Assembly (NCBI RefSeq): GCF_032854445.1
Contig: NC_088306.1
Location: 22,107,764 to 22,171,763 of the forward strand
Source of the DNA: Liolophura sinensis
Lineage: Eukaryota > Mollusca > Polyplacophora > Chitonida > Chitonidae
Length of the DNA stretch: 64,000 nt
Direction of reading: 5' to 3'
The notes beneath the pieces were generated by a model that did not search any database, was not told where the DNA came from, and saw only the letters and a program-made list of their open reading frames with translations. Every line of letters starts with the position of its first letter. Position 1 is the first letter of the stretch. This document shows, piece after piece, positions 33,001 to 48,000 of the stretch. Both the position numbers and the translations under genes were made by a program.

Positions 33001-36000
33001 GGGTCCTCTGTGGGTGAGGTGGTTAGTGTGCCAGCGCGGTGATATGACCCATGTGTCACTCACCAATGTGGTCGTAGTGAGTTCAAGTCTAGCCCATGCT
33101 GGCTTACTCTTCATCTAAACGTGGGAAGGTCTTCCAGCAATCTGCAAATGGTCGTGGTTTGCCAGGTTTCTTCCCACCATACTGCTGGCCTTGAGTGTGG
33201 CATAAAATACCAATGAAGGAAATAAATAAATATATGAAAGGCTTGTGCAACAACAGAAACAGTACAGTTGTTTTGAGTTTCAGTATGACACTATTAACAC
33301 TTAGGGTCTCTTTATCAAACTCTTAGGCTGACTAAACTTACATGTACATGTGTCAGCACAGGAGGAAGAGGGTTAATTCAATGGATTTATCACCTACTGA
33401 TTTTTATCACCTACATGTAGATCCAAGCAAATTACCTCCTGCCTAAGGCGCCTACATGTACTGTACACTGCCGAAAAGCGAATGTCTGCTGAATTCAGAC
33501 TCTGCCTCAAAATTCAATTAGTCAAGCCAGATTAGCGCTGTCAAACTGTGTATGTTTGTACTACAAATGTTGGTATTTAAAGGAGATATTTGTTTGGGTA
33601 TCAAAAACAGGTCTTGTGATATTCTACGCCCCATGTTAATTTATTAAGGTGTCTCTCTTGAAGTTCAACTGTATGTGTATCATATTTCTCAAATTTCTTA
33701 TAAATGTTTAAGCCTTGTTATGTGTACATACATGTATGACAAATTAACAACAATTTACTTTGATCAGCCCAATAAAAGAAGAATTTTTTTCTAAATGCCA
33801 TGTACTTATATGCCCATGTAATAAATTATGATTTGTTGTTTTTTCAGATTTGTCAAAGAACCGCTTAACAGAGGTGCCTTCAGAAATATGCGAGTACACC
33901 TCTATGGAGAGGCTGAACTGCTACCACAATGTGATACGGTCAATCCCTCAGGCCATCGTCCAATTACAGGCTCTCACACATCTCAATCTCAGGTAAAACC
34001 CAGTCAAACAACACTTTTCATTGGACGCTTGAAGGAGACGGCATCGGCCCACAGAACTTGGGGCTAATTACAGCAGCTTTGTTAAATATACAGTCCTACC
34101 CATGTGTATCACGCTTTGTTTGATTTTTAACCGATTTAACCGAGTCTGGAGGGAATATCAAATGTAAAATCACCCTGACAAGGATAAGACAATTAAAGAC
34201 GGATCATCTAAAACAGATTTAAGCTGAACAAATTCTTTAATCCCTGCCCATGAATCTCCGCTGACAAAAACTATTTTTATAGTTATTTGAATTATATGTC
34301 AAAGTAACTCACAGCATGATTGCTGTTTACTCCCTGTTTTGATAGCAATGTTGATTTCGAGATATTCCACTTGTATCCGTAGTTCACTTTGTTTTATAGG
34401 TGGAAGTCTTTGTGGCTTTCACAAGTATGTGCCTGAACATCCTGACTCTACAGACTTGGGTTTGACCGGATTCTGTTTTCCAAATATGGGCAAGAATATT
34501 CTAATGAATGAATGTAAATTCTCCGTGAGCAACGTGTTACTCCAAGAATCTCCCCTTTGACAGGTTGGGAAAAGTACATGGCCATGACATGGTGGATAGC
34601 CCAGTTTCATCACTGAATAATGTTGGCTTACATGCGAATGAAATTTGCACAAAATACCTGTGAGGGTAAAAACTTAAAGACAGGCTTCCGTTTACTGGCC
34701 ACATGTCTACCGTGGCGGGAAAATGACATGATAATGATCAATTTGACACTCATTGTCAAGGATCAGGAGGGTGGAGTGGTGGTGTGGTGGCTTCACACTA
34801 TGTTATGAAACAGTTAGATGTAGTGAGGAAGAAGTTAATTTATGTCTGGGAGTATTTCAAGAAAAAGTAGTAGGTCTACATCCATGTAGTGTAGGTCATT
34901 ATAGGATACATGAAAAGGAAGTATAAAACAAAGATTACATGTATGTTTCTATGCCAAATGAAGAAAATTATGTCTAGAAATGTTTGTTAAAAGAATTTCG
35001 GTTTGGGGGTATATTTATACCTGTTAATTACCCCTCTATATTGTGCATATTTTCCATCAACAGTCAGAGTTTTTCAGAAATTATGTCATTATTGATCTTT
35101 CTCCAAACTCAGTGAACACCCCGGATGTGCCCGGCGCCCAGAGCCCGGTGAACCCTGTCGCTACAGTGTGGGCAAGGTGACTTGTACACAGATACTGTAT
35201 GGCTTCTTTGGGCCCGTTTAGCATGCCCTCCACGCCCTTACACTCGCCCCCTTCGGTCTGTTCCCCACACCCCCATCCTCATTCGACTGGACCCGTTCTG
35301 TCTGTTCCGCCACAGGGGTCATCGTTGATGTTACCGCTGCATGCTACTTAATATCCGGACTGATGGCTGGGCCTTAAGAAAACTGTACTTTGAAGCCATT
35401 TTTACCCCCCAAAGTGAAAGCTGAAAAATTTATGTGTATTGTTTTATGTTATTACACATAATAATCTGCACATTAAGAAATACATGTAAATCCAAGTGTT
35501 CCATAAACCCTTTAAATTACCTGCAAGTGGGCTTTAAACCTTTGTCATAATACCTTCAAAGTTCATTGTTTTCTTACCATGTGGATTCTAGGTAAGGTGT
35601 CGGAGCATGCGAGGCTGGGAAAGGCTATGCAATTTGAGGAAAGTAGAAACAATGTTCGCTTAATTAACAACAAAGTTTGAACAGTTAGACCTGACCAAGA
35701 AGATTCAAGGCCTGATTTTCAGATTCCCAGTGCAATTTTGAGTGAAAATTGTAGGGAGAAAGTGGTGAAAGCTGCAGAAACAAAATCTATGTGTGCTAAT
35801 GACCATAATGAAGAGATCACCCTACTCCAAAACTGAAGCCAGAAATCACATCAAATTGTGTTTTTTTATTATTTCAGTCGCAATATGCTGTGTACAATAC
35901 CCCCGTTCATCTGCCAGCTCCAAGCGTTGGAGGTGCTCATAGCCAGCAATAACAAGCTTGTCTCACTTCCTGAAGAGTTGGGGCGACTGGACAGACTGAT

Positions 36001-39000
36001 GGACCTGGTGAGAAGCAGATCTTACTGTACATATCCCCTTTATGATTTAGGAGTTCCTTTGAATTGCTAGGATACACAACATGTGGTGCCAGGATCCACC
36101 AATATAGTGTGCAGATCTCTGTATGTCGCGTGGGAAAACCCATAGGTAGCTTACCAAAGGCTGGTGGTTTACCACAGCCACTCTAGTTTCCATAAAACTT
36201 GGTTACTGCTTCAACATTGAGAAAAGAACACGCTTAAGGAGGAGTTGTTGGTTCGTGAATGAAAGCATACATTGACCCATTTCAAAAAGCTTTAGCACAT
36301 ACATGTATATTTCAAATTAAACTCTTAAATCTGTACATCAAATTAATGAAAATTTGACTACCTATGCCTTGTTAGTACAATTTCAGCTTCAATCTTGTTT
36401 TGGAAAGAGGGCATGTGTGAAACAGGCCCCTGATCTGTGATCTTAAACCTACATGTACGTGTAAAAATGATGGATGCTGGGAATAATAAAACAGATCTCA
36501 GATCTACACGTTGCAGAACTGATGCATTCAGTAAACATCCTTTTCCCTTTGCAAGATATTCGCTACAGGACATATACATGTGTATGTGACAGATGATTTC
36601 AGCTGAGCTACCGTCACATCTTCAGAAATCCATGTTGAATGATAATGGCAACAACATGTACCGTATGGAAACTGATCGTAGCAGTTGTCCATCAATCAGA
36701 GAGAAATATGCTATATTTTTTTGCATACATGTACATTTAATACATGTGCATAGAAATGCAACAGGGTTATAATGTAAACCATATCCTACCTGCATTCATG
36801 CTAGATTTCATGCTGTTTCATTTAGTTCTTTAAACAAAATGTTTTAGCATACCTGTGGAACAAGAAGGGGCAGACAACTGTGGGGGGGAAGGGGAGAGAA
36901 GCATGCCACTTAAACCAAGCATTTTTGTAGCAATTCAGACCTGTAATTGTTTAACAGATTAGAAGTAACGTGTTGGTCAGTGTACTATTTGAAGAGTTAC
37001 AAAAATAAAATAAAAAATGCATATACATGCAGTACAGAAAAAGGGTCAAAACACTGACTGTGTGAATATTGTTGTGATTCGAGTATCGGAGTGTTTGTGC
37101 CTGTGGCTCTTGAATGTATGCTCTATTTCACCTAAAGCCTGGAATGTAAAAATGTACTCTGAGAAGAACGCAAAGCCCTTGAAATGGTACTTTTTCTCAA
37201 ACAATCAAACTTTACAAGAAAGTGGCTCTATAATTTTGACGAATCATTGAGAATCAAGTAAAATGTGTCATGTAAAAAATGTTGAACTTTAATTGAAATA
37301 CGGTATTTAATTGTCTGCACTGTGTATGTGATACAAATGCCTTAGTGAATACAGATATTTGCACACAATTTTGTCTATTTCTCTTTGCAGGATGTCAGTT
37401 GCAATGAGATTTCTTACCTCCCATCCCAAAATTGGTGATCTTGACTCATTACGAATCTTAAATATCCGTAGGAATTTATTAATAGAATTACCATCAGGTG
37501 AGTGGGTGTGTTGTTTTAATTCTGCACACTAAGTATTACGAAAGAATGAGATCTTAAAGGAAAAGACCTCTAAAATTCGAAGTTTCATCACAAAGTAGAC
37601 CACTTAAAACTATGCCTAAGTATACTTTCATACATTCTTGTAGATCTTTTTTTTGTGAAAAGAGTTGAAGGTGTTTAAACATTTTGATTCTAAGGTTGGG
37701 CTTTATGGACCATACTATCAGGGTTTAGGAACTCTGATGTCACGGGAAGTTTTCGCAAATCTATCCTTGACATTGAAGGCTGGAATTTTTGCTCTTGAGT
37801 AAAAGATTACTGAAGTAATGTTTCCATAAATTCCTTCCTTTTGGTGAACATCAGGAATAAAAAGTGATGTGATGTCAGTATTCCTAGACACTGTCAGTAT
37901 GGCACATAAAGCCCACCATAGTATTCAAATATTTGAATGCCTTTCAACACTCTCAAAAGAAATCTGAAAAATATATGAAAGTATTTTTCTGCATAGTTTT
38001 CAGTTGTCTGTACAGTGAACCTTACTTCATATTTTAGCTTTCTTTTACTCTAACTTTTAGCATCGTGAGGTGTGATCTGATTTTACTATATTTACATGCA
38101 CTATTTGTCGTCTAAACGTCCTTGTTCACTTTATCTTGTTAGAGTGATGAGGCTTGTCAGGTAGCAAGTGAATTGCACAGCAATCTCCAAACCCATAAGT
38201 CATAACAAGGAAAAATGAAGTAAAAAACCATTCAGTCAAGTGGAAAACAATATGGCTGCAATCATGTTTGTAACTACATTTTGGTAGCGGTTATCTAGCA
38301 TAAGGTAAAACAGCTGTGAATGGTTGTTCCCTCGTAAACTCTGCTCGGTTTCATTCTACCATTAGGCTGGCCGCCGTCATATAAGTGAAATATTCTTGAG
38401 TACGGATAAATCAGTAAAACATATGTTTGACAAATTAGCAGGGTTGGCTGTTTATATCTTGCTTAAATAATTTGAGAGTAATTAATCCTTCATCCCATAT
38501 ATCGTGTCTTATTTCACTTTGTTTTTATTTTCAGAAATTTGTAAATTGAAATTAAAGAGATTAGATTTCTCAGAAAACAAGATATCTTCAATACCTACAG
38601 TTTTCAAAAATATGGAGATGTTAGAAGACATGGTGTTAGACCATAACCCTCTGACTTCACCACCTGCCCATGTAAGTACATTTATATCAGCTCTACACGT
38701 ATGCTGTACAACGGGTGCAACAAAATTAATTCAAAACATAAATGTACCATCTGACCGCATTTTGAAACAAAACTTTTAAATGAAAAGGATTAAGTATGGA
38801 TATAGTTTTATGTAGTCATTGGACTGAAGTTTACTGAACTGTTTTTTGGTTCCCTTTAACTTTTAAAAGTAAATTTAAATTTGCTCTTGTGTTATCACCA
38901 GCCTTAGGTAACACAGGTAAAACTTTGCGTTAACTATGCAGGTGTGTAAGAAGGGCCGTGTCCACATCATGAAGTATTTACAAATAGAGGCCCTGAAGGA

Positions 39001-42000
39001 AGACCGTAAGAGAGGAGTGCTGAGTGATACGGACATGAAACGACTAGTCAGGAAATCTCTCCCTCAACAACCTGCGTAAGTACTGTCAGTGGCTAGTCCT
39101 CAGGGGGTTCTCAGTGGCCTAGTCTTACCAGTGCGATCGCTGTGAGTTTAAGTCCAAGTCATGATGGCTTTGCCTCCGGTCGCACGTAAAAAGGTCTGCC
39201 AGTAAACTGCGGATGGTGGTGGGTTCCCCCTTGGCTCTGCCCAGTTTTCTCCCACTGTAATACTGGCCGCTGTTTTATAGAAGTTAAATGTTTTTAAGTA
39301 TGGTATAAATCACCATTCAGATAAATAAACAGAATAGGCAGGCATTGCGGGGACATGGAGCAAGGTGTTAAAGGTATGTGTGACACGAACCCCAAAGGTG
39401 CACATTCAATTCTGACACGAAACCGGTAATTTGCAGTTCGCCCTCACTCATTGCGTATGGGACAGTTTGAACTGCCCTATGTTTTAATAAAGACAACCCG
39501 TCTTCCACCAATACCATATCGAAGTCAGTGCATCTCTTGAGTTTGTCAGTAATGTGCCAAAAATTGAAAACCATCCATAGAAGTGAACATTATTTGAAAA
39601 TGGCGTTTAATAACAGTCAAGAATAGTGTTTACCAGCCACTCATCTTCGAGAAAGCTGGCTGGCTGGGAGATAATCGGGCATGTGATGATAAACTACAGT
39701 GTAATAAATAAATAAGTAAAGAAAATATTTACAGAACTCGACTTATGCACACATCACCTGGAACATAGTGATCCACTTCTACATTAAACACCTCTTCAAT
39801 ATCAACCTGGTAATGGCTTGATGACTCCAGGCTACCTGTACTTACTGTTCTTTTGTACAGGTTGATAAATCTGGACAGGAATTCAGCCTGGTTCCAGGAA
39901 ACTTCTGTTGTTTTTTGCTTGGGCAACATTATAGTCTACTATACTTATGTAGAGTTTGACTTTAGTTTTTACGAGAGACACTCCATGTACGAATTGGGCA
40001 AAAAACTAGTGACTTTAGCAATTTACTAAAACTATATTAAGCGTATTGTTAATTCAGGGTCATTGCTGGCTGAGTGGTCTTAAGTGTTGCTGCTAACACT
40101 GGTGAAGTTGATTGACGGTGTTGGATTCCAGCTCTCAGTGGTTTTATCGCGTACATGTTTTTTGTCAGGCACTTAGAAAATAAACTGTGGTTTGTTCTTA
40201 AGTTCCATCTCATTTGATTTATTTTATTAATTTTAACCAAATATGTAGCCCTTGTCCTAAAGGGACATTTGTACATGCAGACCTGTAAAATAATCAGTCT
40301 GCTTTCTTTTGTTGTGTAGTGGGTCTGACGACTTCAAGCATATCAGTGACTCACCAGGCTGGAAGAGGCACACAGTGGTCGGTAACGACTCTGGCTACAA
40401 CACCACCGACAGTAATGAGAAGTGCAATTGGTCACCCATGGAGGTAAGCCAGGCCCAAACTGTTAAAGCTTGTTTTTCATTGGTTGATTTCAGAAAAAAT
40501 CTTACTTTCAGTTTTCTTTGTGCTGATATTACAGATTTACACCTTCAGGGCTTGAAATAAGATGTCATATCCATAACCTATTTGTAGGTGACAGGATTAT
40601 GTTCACCTGTAACCCATTAGGTTACAGGGTAGGTTACAGTAAGTGAACTGCCTGAAACCTTATTAAACTACATGTATCAGGGGGTGTGTGTTATGCAGTG
40701 ATATAGCATTTATTCTCTGTTCTTTATTCCCTTGAGTAATGTGAATTTCCAGGAAACCATATTAAATATGAAGTTATATTTCCAGTCGGTCTAAGAAGTA
40801 AGGTCTAATGACGATGTGAAAATATGTGACGTTTAGTAGAGCTCACTGTAGCACAGTCGACACGCAACTTCCATACATCCCGAGTGCGATGCACTGCATG
40901 ACAGTAAATAACCTAACATTAAATGAGTTGACTGACCTCGTGTTAGAAGTGCATCACGTCGGTGGCCTCATGCACCACTTGCTAGTTTTCAAAACGATGC
41001 GGTTTTATGTTTTAGAAGAGACTTTGACTGTGAAGAAGATTTGAAAAGCAGGAAGTTAATTATCGCAAGATGAATGTTGGCGAAAGATTTGTTAATTTGA
41101 TTTTTAATCTTCTTCTCTTTGCATCGTGAGTCCAGGTGCAGTGCATCGCGACAGTTGCATGATGCATCAACTTCTAAAGTTAAAATTTTCAGTCATCGGG
41201 ATTTGGATTTACTACACTTTTGATTGGAAAGAAAATTGCGACTATAACAGGAAATAAATTGTCCACTCATTGCGTAGTCCAGCTCTTCAACAGATTTAGT
41301 CATTCAAGGTATTTAGATTTTATTTTTCTACAGTTTTGACAATTTATCTTCAGCGAACGAAAAGTCATGTCATCGTGTAACCTCCCTGTAACTTGTTCAC
41401 AGCTTATTTCAAGCTCTGCATCATTTGTGATGGTGTATGTGTGTGGTATACAGTCAGGGCCTACTTTGTAAAATTGTGTTTAATACATTGTGTTGTGTGA
41501 GAAAAGCTATGAGAATTATTTTTCTTTTTTTAGGTTTAGTACAAGAATTATTTTGAAATATCTGAGAAATGTGTGTGTATAAAAAGGTGTCCCCATCTGT
41601 GGCATATTGCATGCCTGATGTAGTACATGTACTTACTCCCCCCCCATGTTTGTCTTGTAAATGATCTGTGTTTTGTGACTACTGGCATGACAGAGTACAC
41701 GTAAGTACAGCGGAAATGTGTGTGTGACGGTGTTCTGTTTAAAATGAAAGGAAATAATAAAGGATGAATGAAAGTTTCAAAAACTCAGGTGTTTATGATT
41801 TGTGTGCTCTACATGCCCATGTATTACTCGTCAAGCAGTGGATGGACCTTGGAACATAGACATCGGCAGTGATTGTCCATGATGGCTATTCCAGAGTACG
41901 TGTTCAGGCACATGGTCAAAACAGGGCATGTGAATTTTTCACCGTCCTGTACTGTGTTATGTGAGCAGCAATTAAGGTATTAGTGTACCACAGCCCTGTG

Positions 42001-45000
42001 TCATGTACACGTAACTGCAGTGTCCATGTACAGGATGGTCTGGTGTATGGTTTATGGTTTATTAATATTCAGAGTCACCAGGCCAGGAGCCCACTTACAG
42101 GTCTGATAACAGGGATACATACAGAGTAACACAAGCGTATAATACACATAGGTAGAGCTAGGTAAATATGAAATACATTTTTTGTACAAAGATAGTGTAA
42201 ACACAGGTAAACATAGGATGTCATTGTTGGTACAGAAATGTTATAAGCCTACGTGTAAACATAGGTAAATATATAAAACTATTCTTGTTGAAATTTCATA
42301 AAAAAATAAGAATTGTAAACCGTTATAATCAGAAGTTAAGATCATGAAATATGATCTACATATCAACCGAGGTAGTGGTCAGACACTGACCGAGGTAATG
42401 GTCAGACACCAACCGAGGTAGTGGTCAAACACCAACCGAGGTAATGGTCAGACACCAACTGAGGTAGTGGTCAGACACCAACTGAGGTAGTGGTCAGACA
42501 CCAACCGAGGTAGGGGTCAGACACCAACTGAGGTAGTGGTCAGACACCAATCGAGGTAGTGGTCAGACACTGACCGAGGTAATGGTCAGACACCAACCGA
42601 GGTAGTGGTCAGACACCAACCGAGGTAGTGGTCAGACACCAACCAAGGTAGTGGTCAGACACCAACCGAGGTAGTGGTCAGACACCAACCGAGGTAGTGG
42701 TCAGATACCAACACTGTATATGTAAATACATGTAGTAAAAAGAAAACACAGACCTTAAACTGAAGGCTTAATGAAGCAAGAAGTGTTTTTATATATACAT
42801 ATATATATATTTTTTTCATTTTGCACAAAAAAGTCCCAACAGCCCTGTAAGTAGTACAAAAACAGAGACAATTTGATCAGCATTATCAGTTGATCTTAGT
42901 AGTATTTCATTTTACAACAGGAGAATATGACAGGAATATGTGTTAATGCCCCATGCTATCTTTTTTTTGCAAACCAAAACCAGCAAGCAAACTGTAAAAA
43001 AACCGCAATATCCGAACATATAAACTGTGGTCAATTATGTATACAAGGTAGGTTAATAAAGAAGTGTGTATTTGAGTAAAATCGTCTGTACTTGGAGCTG
43101 TTCCGTCGACCCATCAGGAGTTACATATACATCAGCTAGCAGACCCAGTGTAATGACTGTTGGGTGGACCTTATCCTAAACTCACCTTTTTCTGACGTTT
43201 TCTCCATCTGTTATTTTTTCTTTGTTGAAATTTTTATTTGTTTATTATAATCTTGCTTTCTTTCAAGATTTCTCTGTTTGCCTCGTTGTTTGTGATTTGG
43301 GAGCGAGTTGTGCAAATGTATGTACAGTTTTACATGTCTTTGTACGATGTTGTTATACATACATGTGTCATGTATTCAGTGGTGTGTGTAAATTTCTTGT
43401 TGCTGTGAAGTGTATGGGCATGATTGTGATACATCATTGTCTAAATTATTTGCAACGTCATATTGTCACTATGTCATGCCATGTGATATTGTCCGCATAG
43501 CATGCAGTGTGATGTGATATTGTCAATATTGCATGAAATGTAATGTGATATTGTCATTATTGCAGGCAGTGTCATGATATTGTCAGCATTGCAGGCAGTG
43601 TGAAGTGATATTGTCAGCACTGCAGGCAATGTAAGGTGATATTGTCAGTATTGCGTGAAATGTAATGTGATATTGTCAGCATGCAGGCAATGTCGTGATA
43701 TTGTCAATATTGAATGCAGTGTGATCTGATGTTGTTGGTATTGCAGGCAGTGTGATGTGATATTGTCAGTATTGCATACAATGTCATGTGATATAGTCAG
43801 TATTGTAGGCAGTGTCATATGGTATTATTTGCAATGTGATATTGTCATGCAGTGAGATATTCTCAATATTTCATGTGATATTGTCAGTATTGCATGCAAT
43901 GCCATGTGGTATTGTCAGCATTGGAAGTAATGTGATGTGATATGGTCAGTATTACAGGAAATGGGATGTGATATTTTCATTATTGCATGCAATGTGATGT
44001 GATATTGTCAATATTAGAAGTAATGGGATATCGTCCATTTCACATGTTGATATACTGTGCATATCATTTGCTGTTTACTCTGAAAAAGAACATTTTCAGA
44101 TTTATTTATTTTTTTTGCAGTCTTTATTTAGACACTTGTACAAAAGCTTGTAGAAAAACTATTTCACAACTTTGGTTTTTTTTTTGTTTTCTTTCAGTTT
44201 CAGCCTGATTGTCTGATTTTCTTTTTTCTCTTTAACAAATGAATATAATTTCTGTTTCATTTGCATCCAATGTCAATACTGACTGCAGCATGCCGTTAAT
44301 ATATGTTGTTGTTATGTGTGCAGACTTTGTTTCTGTCTTCTCTATCTAGCTTCTTGTTGTGACAGCCCCTGTTTGAATATGTATGTTGTTCCCTGCATGT
44401 TTGTACTCTACTTAAATAACTGACATGAAGTTACACATACATGTAGCTGAGTGATGTTTCTGCGCAGATATACAAGTAAAGTTGACTTGAATACTTTAGT
44501 GTTTTTACTTTTAATTTCAGTTTTATCTCAAACTATTCAACATTTCTCACCATTGACATTTATTAAGTTCATGACTCACTTGCTTTAGATCAAGACCACT
44601 GGCTTGGGTTCAGTTCAGGTCTTTTGACATTGCTGAAGATCAGGTTTGCAGTAGTTTACAACCATAGACATTTCTTTAATTGACAGCTGTTGACGTTGAC
44701 ATTAGGTTGACGGTAGTTCACAACCACTGACATTGCTTTAATTGACAGCTGTTGACATTGACATTAGATTGATGGTAGTTCACAACCACTGACATTGCTT
44801 TAATTGACAACTGTTGACATTGACATTAGGTTGATGGTAGTTCACAACCACTGACATTGCTTTAATTGACAGCTGTTGACATTGACATTAGGTCTACGGT
44901 AGTTCACAAGCACTGACATTGCTTTAATTGACAGCTGTTGGCATTGACATTAGGTTGATGGTAGTACACAACCACTGACATTGCTTTAATTGACAGCTGT

Positions 45001-48000
45001 TGACGTTGACATTAGGTCTACAGTAGTTCACAAGCACTGACATTGTTTTAATTGACAGCTGTTGACATTGATTATGATCAGGTTCACAGTAATTTACAAC
45101 GATTGACCTTGCTTTAGCTCAGGACTGTTGACACTGGAATAGCTTATGGACGTTTATTTGCTTAAAGGATACGTGAAAAGGTACTATAAAGCGGAGTGTA
45201 TGATGTTTCTTTAGTTGAGTACCATTGAATTCGCCTAATCACATGTTATTTGGTGAAAAGGCAAATAAATATTGAATAGTTCGGAGAAGTAGGGCTGTAA
45301 GCCATGATCATAAAGACAAAGAATATTTTGCCAATTGTTATACAAAAACTTACGAATACATGTATCAGAAACATCACCCAGCATGATTGTTGTAGCTTTA
45401 TTTTTATCTACATCTTAAGTTTTTAAATTTTATTTGCCTTTTTCTATAATTTGATTGCTCTCTTTTCTGCCCGGCACTATCAACAGGTGATAAATGACTT
45501 TGACGAGGTCAATGCACTGGCCCTGAAGGCTGGTGAGGCAGTCAAGGAACAACGACAACACCGGGAGCTCGAGGCCCAGCGCAGACTGACAGGAGATCCT
45601 CGAAAACACCACCCAGTGCCCGCCTCGCCCCTCGGGAATCACGTCTCCGAACCCCCGCCCCCACCCCCTCACCAGAACTATTCAGCCTCGGGTCGCCTTC
45701 ATCCTCCCCAGTCCCCACAGAACAGCCGTCTCATTGGTCAGTCACGGGGGTTCCATGGTCACTCCCAGTCCCAACTACCCAACTCCCACTCCCCACTCCC
45801 CCATACACGGTCCCATTTCCATGGCCACCCCCCTCACCACCAGCCCGCTTCTCCAGTCCCTCATGCCCCTTCACCCAACCACTATGCCCCCTCGCCGGTG
45901 CCTGACGATACAGTGCCCCAGAACGCCCCAGTATCGTCCCCGGAGAGCGCCGCTGAAGACGCCTTTACAAGGGTTAGTCCATTCCTGATTACAGCATGTT
46001 CTGTTTGGGGTGGACTACATATACTAATATTCTAAATAACGAGGTCACATTTAAAAATCCAGATCATAATATATACAGCATGCTGGAAGGACAACATCTT
46101 ACTAACATCTCTAACCACATCACCATTATTGTTATAATCAAATCAAGGTAGTTTGAACTCGTACCCTGGTGAAGCTGACCCCGGTTAATAACATGGTGCT
46201 TGTTTTCCATCTTCCGTCATATTCACCCCTCAGCTTGCAGCAGACGTCACATTTCTTCACTTTGTGGCACTGATGCTTCCTCGCACATCTTCCTGATCAC
46301 TCTGACTTTTGATGCATTGCTTGAAACTAAAATGCAAGCAGTTGCACAGTAGAGATCACCTACTAACACTAAAAAAAAAAAAAAAAAGGGCATGGGTTCA
46401 AACCATGAAGTAATGAATTAATAATAGTTAACTGATTATACGCAAGTGATTTTACAGGTGTCCTGGTTTTGATTGACAGGTGACCGAGGTTGTCAACACC
46501 TCACTCATACCGCACTTACATGTACATGCCAGTTGAGATAAGTTTAGTAGCTAGCATTTCTGTTGGTCTGTCGGTTTTCTCACAGACTGACTTGTTGTTA
46601 GTTATATTGGTTTGATGGTGGTACTTTAAAGTTTATTCTAGTTTTGCAGAACATTTGTGGGATTGCAAGTGTACACGTAGTTTTCTCGAGGTACTTTTAA
46701 TAAAGTGTGAAAAAACCACGATAAAAATGGCTGCCATCTGGGTAGTCAGTGGTTTGCTGAGAGAGTGTACCATATGATCCATGTATGTGTGAATCTGTGA
46801 AATTGCCCCACATTTGATTGATCAGTTTCTTAATAGAACTTGTTCCTTGACCAACCATACAGTTTTACACCAGAATCAGTTGCTGCTTTTTTGATCAGGG
46901 CATATACTTGCTGCTAGTGTAATCAATAAGCTGCTAGTGTAATCTGATGAAACATTGGAAAGGAAAATTAGAATTGAAATTTCTTAATAATCCAGATGTT
47001 TATAAAACATGCACATTACATAAATCGGAGGCAAGATAGCATAGGCCTTCTATATCTTAACATGGGCCAATCACTTAAAAATAAGCCAGTTAGCCTTCAT
47101 GCAGGATGACATAAAATCCTATACAAGGATGTAGCAGTTATTGATAAAAAAAAAGATAACAGTTAACAGTCTCTATCAAACATGTGGTGTTGCACAACTT
47201 GCATACATAAACTTCGTGTGGAATAGCCTCAGTCTTTAAATAATGCCATTTAAAATCAACAATCTTCAAGGATGGTTGAAAGATTATACTTGACAGTAGT
47301 GGTAAATACAGTTGGAACATGGCAATTTGTCAAGCAAGTGTATCAGATCAGGTCTGTTCCTAACCCTCAACTCTTGACTCCCATGCTTTACACCATCATC
47401 AATAATGTCATAGTGTGTTCTTGCTACAGTTATAGTACAAACTGTTCAGGGCTATTTTTGGTTGTTAAATCAATAAAGTGACTGGATGGTGAACTAGTGT
47501 TTATGCTTCTGAAGCTACATCCACACTTTGGTACCAGGAAGTTTGGTACATGTATGTGTATTATCAGAGGGATGTGATGGATGAAATCCTAGAAGACATA
47601 AATTTCCATGATGCAGGAATACACACGCATATATATATATATATATATATATATAAAGACTGACCATTTACTTCCTGGAAACATTCCCATATATAAAGAC
47701 TGACGTACTGTTCCTTGGCTCCATTTCTTGACATTATTGATAAGAACGACTTGTTCAAAACTGGAGTCAGAAAACAAAGAAGTAGAAAGTTGAGAAAAGG
47801 CTTATTTGTTTTTTTATTCTTTCATAATGTATATACCCATATCCAGTTTTTAAAATTGCTGTATTATGCCATCATACATTACCTTCTTGCTAAATCATTG
47901 CTCTTTCCAGAATTTTGTTATTGTTTTTTTCCCCCCATCTGATATATCATAGTTGGAATACTTTGTGTGACTTCGGCATATTATGACCCCCGACTTGTAG

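Larger units (their letters stand above)
27031..33847 (+). other. LRCH intron 1
   Basis: 6.8-kb intron. Holds a MITE-T copy, two SINE-A copies, a SINE-B fragment and a G run; otherwise AT-rich with no coding frame I trust. Confidence 0.7.
40444..45486 (+). other. LRCH intron 7
   Basis: 5.0 kb, no further exon found. Three separate minisatellites lie in its last 3.2 kb. Confidence 0.65.

Noticed and set aside
42365-42712. CRISPR array
   Set aside because: Units are contiguous with no spacers; a plain minisatellite in an animal intron.
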